Source: CAKVOD01 sp964606505 (GTDB lineage Bacteria > Bacillota > Clostridia > Christensenellales > UBA1242). Taken from it: a stretch of 64,000 bases of DNA. The notes below the pieces were generated by a model. It did not search any database and was not told where the DNA came from. It saw only the letters and a list, made by a program, of their open reading frames with translations. Both the position numbers and the translations under genes were made by a program. This document shows, in pieces, positions 37,103 to 45,950 of the stretch. The DNA lies in the NCBI GenBank assembly GCA_964606505.1, contig CAZSGM010000004.1:62001-126000 (forward strand). The letters are read 5' to 3'. The stretch's first letter is position 1. Each line of letters starts with the position of its first letter.

Positions 37103-38311
37103 CTATTTTTGCTTTCTACGTAAGATGTCTCCAACTTTCAACTCGTACGGACAATTGATTGTAACGATTTCCTGCACGCGTTGCGCAACCTGTTGCGCCT
37201 GCCCATTCGCATCTACAATGCTTTCAACTTTAAATGTTTTGTTGAACGCGTCGCTCGGAGACAAAATCTCAATTTCGTCGCCGACTTCAAATCGGTTGCG
37301 CTGTTCAACCTTAACGCTACCGCTGTTTGAATTTTCGACAACGTTTGCAATAAAGTCGTAACTTGAAATTGGCGAACTGCTTTCAATGTACTCCCTGTCG
37401 GTTTCGTCAAAATAAAATCCTGTTGTGTAACGCCTGTGGCTGGACTTTTCAAGTTCCTCAGAAAGTTTTTCGTCAAACGGCTTGCCGCTCTCAACAAGGT
37501 CGAGTGCGCGACGGTAGGCGTTAGTAACATTCGCAACATAGTACGATGTTTTCATTCTCCCTTCAATTTTAAAGGATGTAACCCCTGCGTCCGCCATTTC
37601 TTTTAAATGTTCAATCATTTTCATATCTTTGGAGTTTAAGATATATGTCCCACGCTCATCCTGCTGAATTGTCATCTCGTCGTCGCGAGTTTTTTCACGC
37701 AAAAAGTACTCAAAGCGGCACGCCTGCGCACATTGCCCGCGGTTACTGTCGCGCTTGCAAAGATAATTTGAGAGCAAGCAACGCCCGCTGTACGAAATAC
37801 ACATCGCGCCGTGCACAAATGCCTCAATTTCGATTGAGTCTTGCAAGTAATCGCGCATTTGTTTAATCTCGGCAACACTCACTTCCCTTGCCAAAACCAA
37901 GCGTTTTATCCCCATTTCCGCCCAAAACTCGCCCGCATACTTGTTCGTGCAGTTGGCTTGAGTCGAAAGATGGATATCAAGTTTTGGCGCGACCTTTTTG
38001 CAAAGGCTAATGATGCCAACATCTGACGCGATGATTGCGTCGGCGCCAATTTCTTGCAAGTAGATTAAGTAATCGGAAAGTCCGTCAAAATCAGAGTTAT
38101 GCGCCAAAATATTAACTGTTATGTAGCACTTTTTACCCAAACTGTGCGCGTAACTAATATATTTTTGCAACTCATCCTGCTCAAAGTTGTCGCTAAACGC
38201 ACGCAACCCGTACTTCTTACCTGCAAAATAGCAAGCGTCCGCACCAAAGTAAAACGCCGTTTCCAACTTCTCGCTGCTCCCTGCAGGCGACAAAAGTTCT
38301 AATTTTTTCAT
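37103..38311 (-). CDS. trhP: U32 peptidase-family protein, likely tRNA hydroxylation protein TrhP
   Basis: Named for the peptidase U32 fold, but family members such as TrhP hydroxylate U34 of tRNA to ho5U using prephenate. Visible are MKKLELLSPAGSSEKLETAF, the U32 signature EAFVHGAMCISYSGRCLLSN and further Cys in NRGQCAQACRFEY, likely Fe-S ligands, and FKIEGRMKTSYYV. The C-terminal 80 residues form the U32 beta-barrel-like domain. At 402 residues it is of normal length. An O-methyltransferase gene lies just upstream, matching the ho5U-to-mo5U pathway. The ATG follows AGGAGG. Confidence 0.85.
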   Translation of the reverse strand: MKKLELLSPAGSSEKLETAFYFGADACYFAGKKYGLRAFSDNFEQDELQKYISYAHSLGKKCYITVNILAHNSDFDGLSDYLIYLQEIGADAIIASDVGIISLCKKVAPKLDIHLSTQANCTNKYAGEFWAEMGIKRLVLAREVSVAEIKQMRDYLQDSIEIEAFVHGAMCISYSGRCLLSNYLCKRDSNRGQCAQACRFEYFLREKTRDDEMTIQQDERGTYILNSKDMKMIEHLKEMADAGVTSFKIEGRMKTSYYVANVTNAYRRALDLVESGKPFDEKLSEELEKSSHRRYTTGFYFDETDREYIESSSPISSYDFIANVVENSNSGSVKVEQRNRFEVGDEIEILSPSDAFNKTFKVESIVDANGQAQQVAQRVQEIVTINCPYELKVGDILRRKQK

Positions 38312-38511
38312 ATTTCCTCCTATGCTAATCGCGTTTTAAACGCAAAACAAAAATCACAACTGACACCCCTAATTTCACAAAAACGCGGTAATGGGCATTA
38401 AAATTTAATTTTACGTTGCACAAAAGTTTTGCATTTACCCGTCGCAACTGCCTCGCGCTTTTGTAACCGTTACCATTATTTCCGTAACGCTTTATATGGT
38501 TTGTCTATAAT

Positions 38512-39150
38512 TTAGTTAGACTCAACTGACTTTTGTTTGTAACAAACACACAGCCCATCCTCAAGCGGGATTATGTTCGTTATAAGTGTTTTGTTTTTGC
38601 AAAGTTTGTCAATAAACTCATTCATTCGGCAAACTGTGCTTTCAAGTTTGTGCTTAACCTCGCACTCCCCCGTGGTCATCCCCTCTTGCAATATGTTGTC
38701 CGCTATCAAAACGCCCCCATCGGCAAGCACCTGCATTAAACTTGGATAGTACGAGAGGTACTGCGCCTTTGCGCCATCGAGGAAAATCAGGTCAAACTTC
38801 TCCTCGCAGTTAAGCAGAAAGTCGCCTGCGTCGCAAAGTTTAAAGTCGACCCTAGCCTTGTACTTTTTCAAGTTCTTCTGCGCAAGCGTGTAACGCTCAA
38901 AGTCAATTTCCAGCGTTGTAAGTTTTGCATCGCTGCAGGCGTCGAGCATAATTTTTGCGCTATACCCAATTGCCGTGCCGATTTCGAGGATGTTTTTGGG
39001 CTGCACAATCGCCGCAATCGTACGCAACAAATTGGCTGAGGCGGAACGAATTATGGGCACATAATTTTGTTTTGCATATTCCTCCATCGCCTTATTGCCA
39101 AACTTTTGCGTTTTAATCTTTTGGCTTATATATTCTGAAGTTTTGTTCAT
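38512..39150 (-). CDS. trmR: O-methyltransferase, likely tRNA U34 methyltransferase TrmR
   Basis: Class I SAM methyltransferase of the COMT-like family, resembling TrmR (YrrM), which methylates ho5U34 to mo5U34. SAM motifs: ILEIGTAIGYSAKIML near 55-70, LTTLEIDFERY, and IFLDGAKAQYLSYYPSL with metal-binding Asp; then GGVLIADNILQEG. The ATG at 39150 follows AAGGTG and is preferred to the TTG one codon earlier. Its partner trhP follows 200 bp downstream on the same strand. Confidence 0.82.
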   Translation of the reverse strand: MNKTSEYISQKIKTQKFGNKAMEEYAKQNYVPIIRSASANLLRTIAAIVQPKNILEIGTAIGYSAKIMLDACSDAKLTTLEIDFERYTLAQKNLKKYKARVDFKLCDAGDFLLNCEEKFDLIFLDGAKAQYLSYYPSLMQVLADGGVLIADNILQEGMTTGECEVKHKLESTVCRMNEFIDKLCKNKTLITNIIPLEDGLCVCYKQKSVESN

Positions 39151-39338
39151 CAAAACACCTTAGTAAATGATTTCATTGTAAATGATTGTTTCTCAATCAA
39201 TAATTGTTTCAATTGATTTATGTGTAATTTTAAATATCAATTTTTGCGTAATTATTCAATATCAAATTGCAATTCTCTAATTAAAAGTCTCATTGGCACA
39301 ATTTTAAAAACAACTAAAACAATTATTTAATTATTTAA

Positions 39339-41705
39339 TTATTTAATATCCAAGATAACAGTCAAAACTGTTGGATTGCGGCGCGTACGACGATTGAAGA
39401 ACGACGAAAGCGCTTTACGAACAGTAACTTTCAAGTTCTGCAAGTCGCAGTTTTTTAGGTCGCTTTGTAGTAATGTTTCGCGAACGAACTGGCGTGCCTC
39501 CTCAACAAGGCTAGACGCTTCGGACGCGTAGACAAGCCCACGAGTTATAATTTCTGGTCCATTCTTAATAACACCTTTCTTTCTATCAATAGCAACAACA
39601 GTAACGCACATACCCTCTTCGCTGAGTGTAAGTCTGTCCTTAAGTACGGAACTATCAATTTCGCCGAAGCCAAGCCCGTCAATAAGTCTTGAACCTGATG
39701 GAACTTTCCCAGACTCCTTAAATACGTCCTTATTAACCTCGATGCAATCGCCGATTTCGCAAATTTTAACGTCGCTTTCGTACATACCGCATGCGAGCGC
39801 TAGGTCTTTGTGGTGTTTTAGGTGCTTATATTCGCCGTGTACAGGAACAAAGTATTTTGGACGCAACAAATCGTGCACTTGCTTGATTTCATCATAGTGT
39901 CCGTGCCCTGAAACGTGCAAAGGCATTAAGTATTCATAAATAACATCCGCACCACGCTTAAAGAGTGCGTTGATTGTGTTGTTAACTGCCTTTTCGTTCC
40001 CTGGGATTGGCGAACTACTTAAAATGAAGCAGTCGTTTTCGGTTACGACAACCTTATTAAAGTCGCCGCTAGCGATACGGGACAAACCGCTCATTGGCTC
40101 GCCTTGGCTACCCGTTGTTATGATACACAACTCGCCATCTGGGAAGTTTTCAATCCTGTCGATGTCAATGACGTTATCCATATTAAAGTGCAATTCATTC
40201 AATCTTGAAGCGACTTCCATATTTTTAATCATACTACGGCCGCTGAATGCAACTTTTCTTCCGTACTTATCGGCAGTGTTGCAGATTTGCTGAATTCTGT
40301 GGACGTTACTAGCGAATGTCGCAACAAAAATACGTTTTCCGATGTTTTCGCCAAACAGCGCGTCCAAACTTTCGCCAACGCGACTTTCACTCATTGAGTG
40401 CCCCGCCTTTTCAACGTTTGTACTTTCGCATAGCAGTAACAAAACGCCCTTGTCGCCGATTTCTTTCATTCTTTGAGTGTCTGCAACTTGCCCGTCAACA
40501 GGAGTTAAGTCAATCTTAAAGTCGCCTGTATGGAACACAACACCTACAGGGGTCGTTATGGAAACTGCATACGCTCCGACGATACTATGGTTTACGTGCA
40601 AGAACTCAACACTAAAGCAGCCGAGGTTAACTGTTTCGCGAGGTTTAACTTCAACAAATTTTGCCTTAACCTTAGGATGTTCGCGCAGTTTGTTTTGAAT
40701 AAACGCGTTTGTCAACTTGCTACCATAAACAGGCGCGTGAATTTCGTTCAATGTGTATGGAAGTCCACCGATGTGGTCCTCGTGTCCGTGCGTGATTACA
40801 AACCCGCGCACTTTATCCTTGTTTTGCACAAGGTAAGTAATATCCGGAACGACAATGTCAATCCCCGGCATATCTTCAGTCGGGAAACTCAACCCTGCGT
40901 CAACGACGATAATATCATCGCCATATTCAAGGACGGTCATATTTTTACCGATTTCGCCAACGCCACCTAAAAACATAACTTTCAAATTGTTAGGGTCGCG
41001 CTCAACCAAAAATTCTGGGTTGATTTCCTCTTCCTTATTATCTTGAGGCATTTTTCTCTTGCTTGCGCCTCTCCTGCCGCCTCTTGACGCAAGTTGTTGT
41101 TTTGTGTCGGCGGTATCAAAAAATCTGATTTTTGAGCCATTTGCGGTTTCGATTGGTTTGTTTTTATCAGCCTTTGCTTTGTCGCGAGCTGGCAGTTTAG
41201 GGTTAACATTTTTGTTCTTGTTGCCCCTTTTGTTAGGCTGCGCTTGCTTGCTTGTTGCTGGCTGTTTACTAACTACAGGCTGTTTTGCTGCTGTAGGTTG
41301 TTTGCCAGTCGCAGGTTGTTTTTTGCTGTTTTCTTTTTGTGGCGCAACGCTCTTAGGTTGTCTTGCAGCTGCAAGTTCCTTTGTTTGGTGGTTTGAGTGG
41401 AACTTGTCTTTGCGCGGAGCGTTTCTTTTGTTCCCAACTTTTGCGTTACTTGCCTTATTATTAGTTTGCCCGCTTTCGCCTGCGTTATCAACCTTTACTG
41501 GGCGTTTGTCAGCCTTGCGGGCGGAATGGTTATTAGGGCGCGCGCTGTTTGAGTTTTTATTTGTGATTGCGTCCTCTCTAGTGTTGTTTATTTTTTCGTT
41601 TGTTCTATCTTTATTGATAGTGTTTTTCTTATCTTCTTTGCGACGACCTTTAATTTCGGAAAGTATCTCCTCGTAACTTAGCGTCGGTTCATCAATTTCT
41701 TTCAT
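39339..41705 (-). CDS. rnj: Ribonuclease J with long disordered N-terminal extension
   Basis: Metallo-beta-lactamase/beta-CASP ribonuclease with 5' exonuclease and endonuclease activity in mRNA decay. The enzyme core begins near residue 240 (LKVMFLGGVGEIGKNMT), with the zinc motif HGHEDH at 306-311, HVNHSI, FHTGDFKID, beta-CASP SSSPIPGNE, HVSGHGH and the C-terminal RNase J domain. The preceding 230 residues are low-complexity Lys/Asn/Gln/Pro-rich sequence with KQPxxxKQP repeats, absent from classical RNase J1/J2 (about 555 residues); it could bind RNA or partners. The ATG follows AAGGAG. Only one RNase J gene is in the window. Confidence 0.93.
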   Translation of the reverse strand: MKEIDEPTLSYEEILSEIKGRRKEDKKNTINKDRTNEKINNTREDAITNKNSNSARPNNHSARKADKRPVKVDNAGESGQTNNKASNAKVGNKRNAPRKDKFHSNHQTKELAAARQPKSVAPQKENSKKQPATGKQPTAAKQPVVSKQPATSKQAQPNKRGNKNKNVNPKLPARDKAKADKNKPIETANGSKIRFFDTADTKQQLASRGGRRGASKRKMPQDNKEEEINPEFLVERDPNNLKVMFLGGVGEIGKNMTVLEYGDDIIVVDAGLSFPTEDMPGIDIVVPDITYLVQNKDKVRGFVITHGHEDHIGGLPYTLNEIHAPVYGSKLTNAFIQNKLREHPKVKAKFVEVKPRETVNLGCFSVEFLHVNHSIVGAYAVSITTPVGVVFHTGDFKIDLTPVDGQVADTQRMKEIGDKGVLLLLCESTNVEKAGHSMSESRVGESLDALFGENIGKRIFVATFASNVHRIQQICNTADKYGRKVAFSGRSMIKNMEVASRLNELHFNMDNVIDIDRIENFPDGELCIITTGSQGEPMSGLSRIASGDFNKVVVTENDCFILSSSPIPGNEKAVNNTINALFKRGADVIYEYLMPLHVSGHGHYDEIKQVHDLLRPKYFVPVHGEYKHLKHHKDLALACGMYESDVKICEIGDCIEVNKDVFKESGKVPSGSRLIDGLGFGEIDSSVLKDRLTLSEEGMCVTVVAIDRKKGVIKNGPEIITRGLVYASEASSLVEEARQFVRETLLQSDLKNCDLQNLKVTVRKALSSFFNRRTRRNPTVLTVILDIK

Positions 41706-42094
41706 ATATATCTCCTTAATAATTCACTTTAAAATAATTAATTAGCAACAATTTTAAAAAACAAATGTCAATCAATATTAGTTAAACATTAATTAAATAA
41801 TATCTTAATTACGCCAAAAAACATTTAAACAAGTTCGCTTAAATATTTAAGGCAATCAAATAAAATAATCAATCCAAAATGAAATACAAATTAAATCAAT
41901 AACAATTAAATTAGATCAACTTAAATTGTAAATTAACTTAAATTGAAACAACTTATGCTAGTTATACAACTTAAATTCCAGTGCCAAATTATCAAACATT
42001 AACTTAATAAATGCATAACTTAAAAATAACTAAAATAGTTGCCAACTTTATATAAAATTGGTTTTATATTATATTCAACATAAGCAGTATGCGA
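41706..42094. other. AT-rich intergenic region upstream of rnj
   Basis: 389 bp, very A+T-rich, with several copies of an AACTTAAATT-like motif between 41920 and 41975. No ORF with a ribosome site. It should contain the rnj promoter, which I cannot fix. Confidence 0.4.
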
Positions 42095-43039
42095 CTATAT
42101 CACAAACTTTGCAGCCTTAGCCCTGTCTTGTTCGGCAAACTTGCGCGGGTTAACAATGTTACTAGAATCAAGGTAGTATCTCATTCCCTGAGACTCATAG
42201 TAGTTCACCATAAACATCGCGCTCAGAAGTACGCTCGTGATTGGGAGCGTTATTAACAACGACACGCCAAACGTGTAGCGCGCGCAAACAAAGTTTACGA
42301 CAAACGCAAAAATCGTAAACACGACGACGTTTGACAGCGTTCTCCAAAACCTGTGGCTCACAACATTTATTCCGCGCACAAAACTCTTGTTGATGCCGTC
42401 GCTATGCAAAACAAAGTGAGGCACAAAACAAGAAAGCAATGTTGACTCAATCGACAACACTACTAGCGTTATCATAACAAAGAGCATTGGCGCAACCACC
42501 CCCCAGAGCGCGCTTGTTGACATTAAATTTAATACAAAGTAACCGCTAACACAAATTATTGCCCAAAATGGAAGTTTTATTAGCGTCTTAATCACCCCTT
42601 GCCAAAGCGCGCTAAACAGGTAACGCACGTACGCGCCGCAAAAACCTACACGCGTAAGGCTCGACATTCCCCCACGCAACACGTCGCCGTTGACGACGGA
42701 AACTGCGTTAAGCACAATAATCATAACAAACAACACCGCGCAAACGCCTGCGATGTTGAGCGCGAGGGCGTCGATGTTTTCAACAATGATATCATACGCG
42801 CTTCCCACGAACTCTACAAGCTGCGAACTAATCTCTGTTGCGCTCATCGAATAAAGTTTGCCCCAAAACTCTCCAAAGCTTTCAAAAAATCCAGCCGACG
42901 CCAACGTTTGTACAATGTTGTATCCAATTCCAACAATCGCGCCACCGAAAATGGCAACAACAACTAAAATATACGCTAAATTCTTCCAAACTAATGAAAA
43001 ATTTGTTGACAAAACTTTTAATGAATTGCGCAATACCAT
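42095..43039 (-). CDS. Multi-pass membrane protein of unknown function
   Basis: 314 residues with about six hydrophobic helices (around 22-48, 95-118, 155-176, 180-202, 240-258, 262-282), polar termini and no signal peptide. I recognise no transporter motif. The ATG follows GAGGAG. It is the first host gene beside the phage-like block and stands alone. Confidence 0.7.
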   Translation of the reverse strand: MVLRNSLKVLSTNFSLVWKNLAYILVVVAIFGGAIVGIGYNIVQTLASAGFFESFGEFWGKLYSMSATEISSQLVEFVGSAYDIIVENIDALALNIAGVCAVLFVMIIVLNAVSVVNGDVLRGGMSSLTRVGFCGAYVRYLFSALWQGVIKTLIKLPFWAIICVSGYFVLNLMSTSALWGVVAPMLFVMITLVVLSIESTLLSCFVPHFVLHSDGINKSFVRGINVVSHRFWRTLSNVVVFTIFAFVVNFVCARYTFGVSLLITLPITSVLLSAMFMVNYYESQGMRYYLDSSNIVNPRKFAEQDRAKAAKFVI

Positions 43040-43481
43040 TCTTATGTCTCCTCTAACACAAATTTATCTTGTGCATAAAACATACACAATAATTACAAAG
43101 GTAAATTCTTTAGTTAAACTTAAATTAAACTTATTAACTTTCTCATTCTAAATCTAGATGTCGCTTTAAAGTTTTAGAACAAAAATAAAGCGATAATTAT
43201 ATTTTTCAATCGTATCGTAAATAAAAAATCTATTTTTTGTTATTCGTTTTCTAAGCCAAAATATACAATTTTGCACGTGGTCTCCCCCACGCAGTACCTT
43301 TGCAAGTCTTATTGCGATACACTTATTATATACTAAACTTTCAAAAATTGCAAGCGTTTTTCAATTATTTTAATTTTTCGTATTTTTTACATTATATATA
43401 TCATGCGGTTACACGCAACAAAAAACGCCTAAACTATTTAAGTTTCAAACCTAAACGTTTAGACGTCCCCTGTATTAAATT
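43040..43481. other. Junction region between host genes and the phage-like block
   Basis: 442 bp with no gene. It holds the block's terminator (43425-43466) and a small GC hairpin near 43276-43296 (CGTGG/CCACG). I did not find an obvious direct repeat shared with the other edge at 56.7-57.1 kb, so no attachment site is proposed. Confidence 0.45.
43425..43466 (-). terminator. Terminator at the end of the phage-like block
   Basis: ACGCCTAAAC (43425-43434) pairs with GTTTAGACGT (43457-43466) with one mismatch; a T-run follows on the minus strand, just past the holin stop. Confidence 0.7.
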
Positions 43482-43892
43482 TTAATTTTTGAGTGCGTTT
43501 TGCTCAGTTTCGTTTAACTTGGCCTCGTCTTTATTTATTTTATTTGACTCAGTTTGACTTAACTCGCCTTTACTTAACTTGGCGTTATTTAACTCAGCTT
43601 TGTTTAAGTCAATCTTGCTTTGGTCGTTTATCTTTTGCTCACCCCGCTGGGTGGTTGCGTTTTCGCCCGTGCCACTGTCGGTGTTTTTTGACTGGTCGAT
43701 AAATTCGTAACCATCCTTTTGGACGAACCCAAGCACTGTAACGACCCCGAGCACTGCCATTACTATATCGTTGTAGAGCACGTTGTCAATTTCAATATGA
43801 AACGCGCGTGCAAGTGTATTTAACAATAGTAAAAACGCCATACTCAGGGCGACCCAAAAATTGTAATGCTTCATTCTATCGGTTAATTTCAA
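43482..43892 (-). CDS. Phage holin, phi-LC3-like
   Basis: Small membrane protein with two transmembrane segments: MKHYNFWVALSMAFLLLLNT and NDIVMAVLGVVTVLGFVQKD, followed by DGYEFIDQS. The layout matches phi-LC3-type holins, which form membrane lesions to release endolysin. I prefer the TTG at 43892, six bases after GAGG and matching the family N-terminus; a GTG at 43925 is the alternative. The C-terminal 60 residues are a repetitive charged tail (DLNKAELNNAKLSKGELS) not typical of the family. Last gene of the phage block. Confidence 0.7.
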   Translation of the reverse strand: MKLTDRMKHYNFWVALSMAFLLLLNTLARAFHIEIDNVLYNDIVMAVLGVVTVLGFVQKDGYEFIDQSKNTDSGTGENATTQRGEQKINDQSKIDLNKAELNNAKLSKGELSQTESNKINKDEAKLNETEQNALKN

Positions 43893-44046
43893 TTTTTTCC
43901 TCGCTTTAAAGCGAAATCTTTGCACTAAACCCTACTATTTCAGTATATGCAGATAATTTTACTTGCGCCACATTGCAAAATAACTTTTGCAGTCTTCTAC
44001 AACTAATTACATTAAGTTCAAAACTTAAGTTGGGCTAAAAATTAAA

Positions 44047-44364
44047 CTACACAACTTTTGCTTGCGCTACAAGCATTTTGTCCGTCGCTCCCTTGCAAGC
44101 GTACAGCGGGCAAATTTGTTTTTTTATTATCGCGGTAGTTAGCGCTTTGATTTCGTCCTCAATTTTTGTTATTCCTAATTTTACTTCTTTTACATCATCT
44201 GATATACTTTCAACTTGCCCAAGATTTTCAGCAAGTTTATCAATCATACTTTGATATTTATCCTCCCTTTTCTGGCTATCTTTAAGTTCAAACATAAGTA
44301 GATAGACAAACATAACAGCGAAAATCCCGTTCCCGACCGCTAATTGTATCAATTCTTCCCACAT
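44047..44364 (-). CDS. BhlA/UviB-like holin or membrane protein
   Basis: 105 residues: one N-terminal transmembrane helix (GNGIFAVMFVYLLMFELK) followed by a charged coiled-coil segment, the layout of BhlA/UviB-type bacteriocin or holin proteins. The C-terminal part adds KKQICPLYACKGATD. It starts immediately after the coiled-coil gene and precedes the phi-LC3-like holin. Confidence 0.65.
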   Translation of the reverse strand: MWEELIQLAVGNGIFAVMFVYLLMFELKDSQKREDKYQSMIDKLAENLGQVESISDDVKEVKLGITKIEDEIKALTTAIIKKQICPLYACKGATDKMLVAQAKVV

Positions 44365-44365
44365 A

Positions 44366-45796
44366 TTAGCGCGCCTTTGTTATGTGAACGTAATAAGCAA
44401 GACTAGTGCCTAAAATATCTTTAATGAAAGAATTATTTGTCAACTCACTGAGTGCGTCTTCTTTGGATAATGAGTTCAAATATTTTTCAACAGCTTTAAT
44501 TGATTCGCCATTTTTATACGAGTCAATTGTATCTTTTGAGTTAAAATACTTGTAAACCTCGTCAATATAATCCTCATCAATTTGCTGGTTTTTCTTCTTT
44601 GCGTCTGCTTTATATTCGGCTTCAATTTGAGTAATTTTGTTGTTGTATTCCAAAATTTCGTCGTTTTTGTCTTGAATTTCCTGCTTAAGTTCTTTAATTT
44701 TTTCGTTTAATTTCACTGCATACGTTAAGTTGAACTCGTCAAGCGCGGTTTGTCTATCCTCATTGAGAGAGGTAATTTCGTCGTTAAGGTCTGAGATGTC
44801 TTGCCCAAGTTTTTGGTCAACGCTTATCAGTTTTTGTATCAACTCTTTATCAAAAGCATTTAGGTTATTTATGACAATGCTGCTGCGTTGCAAGCCACGC
44901 TTCAAGGCATCGTTTTCAGCCTGTCTTTTGTACGCGTTATAGTAGTTTTTGAGTTCAACTTTTTCTATCTCACTTTGAGTACGCAACTTATCCTCAGCTC
45001 CATTGAGCGCGCTCAATTTTGTGTCAATTTTATCATTTATAGCGTCTTTTTGCGCTTTTTCGTAACTTGAAAGCGCGTTTTCGGCTTCTTTTTGTATATC
45101 TTCGTCGGTTTTTGTAACATACTCTTTGCGCTGTAAACTTATATCTTCACTAATTTTGTCTCCTTTATTTGGAAAAAAGGAATACATTTCATCAATATCA
45201 CCAATTTCCTGCTTGAGTTTGTCATAAGCGGCACTTTTGGTTGAAGTTTCGTCCTCTTTTTCATTTTCAAGCGGAGAGTTTTCACTATCATTTAACGGTG
45301 TCGACGCAGTTTTATCGGCATCCAAGGTTGGGGCACCAACGCTATTAAAACGCATTTCGCGCTCTTTTGTTTTATCGTCCACGTCTGAGAGTTTTTTAGC
45401 AGCAACTTCTTTCTCACGCGCAGAAGGTTGAGTATCACGCTCTGAAGTGGGCATTTTTAAGGTTTCGCCGTCTTTGGGCGCAAGCGGCTTTACCGTTTCC
45501 CCACTCTCTTGCGCAACCGTTTTTGCGGTAAGGTTAAGTTTAGGTTGTTTCTCAACTTCCCTAATTCCTGCCGCTTTGCTTTCTGTATTATCTACGGCGC
45601 GAGTGGTTTGCACAGAAGTTTCGGTTGCCTTAACTAGGTCTTTATCAAGTTGAGTTTTTAAGTCTGCTTTGACCTTACTTTCAAGCAAGCCCAAACCTTC
45701 CGACGTTTTGCTTGTTTCGCTTGGATTGTTTTCTTTCTTCTTTCTTTTCTTTTCAAGTTCCAATAAATCTTTTTCGGAAACATTTACTACTGACAT
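44366..45796 (-). CDS. Coiled-coil phage structural protein
   Basis: 476 residues. The first half is polar, Lys/Glu/Thr-rich and probably disordered. Residues 200-420 are nearly continuous coiled coil, and the last 50 fold separately (YLNSLSKEDALSEL). Its position after the gp10-like gene suggests a tail needle, ejection protein or internal virion protein of the P22 group, but no motif proves this. Strong ribosome site AAGGAGG overlapping the stop of the small upstream gene, so the two are translationally linked. Confidence 0.6.
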   Translation of the reverse strand: MSVVNVSEKDLLELEKKRKKKENNPSETSKTSEGLGLLESKVKADLKTQLDKDLVKATETSVQTTRAVDNTESKAAGIREVEKQPKLNLTAKTVAQESGETVKPLAPKDGETLKMPTSERDTQPSAREKEVAAKKLSDVDDKTKEREMRFNSVGAPTLDADKTASTPLNDSENSPLENEKEDETSTKSAAYDKLKQEIGDIDEMYSFFPNKGDKISEDISLQRKEYVTKTDEDIQKEAENALSSYEKAQKDAINDKIDTKLSALNGAEDKLRTQSEIEKVELKNYYNAYKRQAENDALKRGLQRSSIVINNLNAFDKELIQKLISVDQKLGQDISDLNDEITSLNEDRQTALDEFNLTYAVKLNEKIKELKQEIQDKNDEILEYNNKITQIEAEYKADAKKKNQQIDEDYIDEVYKYFNSKDTIDSYKNGESIKAVEKYLNSLSKEDALSELTNNSFIKDILGTSLAYYVHITKAR

Positions 45797-45808
45797 TTAA
45801 TTTCCTCC

Positions 45809-45934
45809 TTAAATTTTATCAATTTTATCGTTAAATTGCGTGTTTTTGCTGTAATTTAACGCAATTTTGTTGTTTTTTATGTTAAACGCGTGATAAAACC
45901 CGCGCTTAAGTTCAAGTTTTAAACTTCTCTTCAT
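45809..45934 (-). CDS. Small basic protein, 41 residues
   Basis: A short frame with an excellent ribosome site (AAAGGAG, 6-7 bases before the ATG at 45934). Its TAA stop overlaps the ribosome site of the next gene. The product begins MKRSLKLELKRGFYHAFNIK and is strongly basic. The tight packing between two structural genes supports a real gene; function unknown. Confidence 0.6.
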   Translation of the reverse strand: MKRSLKLELKRGFYHAFNIKNNKIALNYSKNTQFNDKIDKI

Positions 45935-45950
45935 TGCACTTCTCCTTTCG

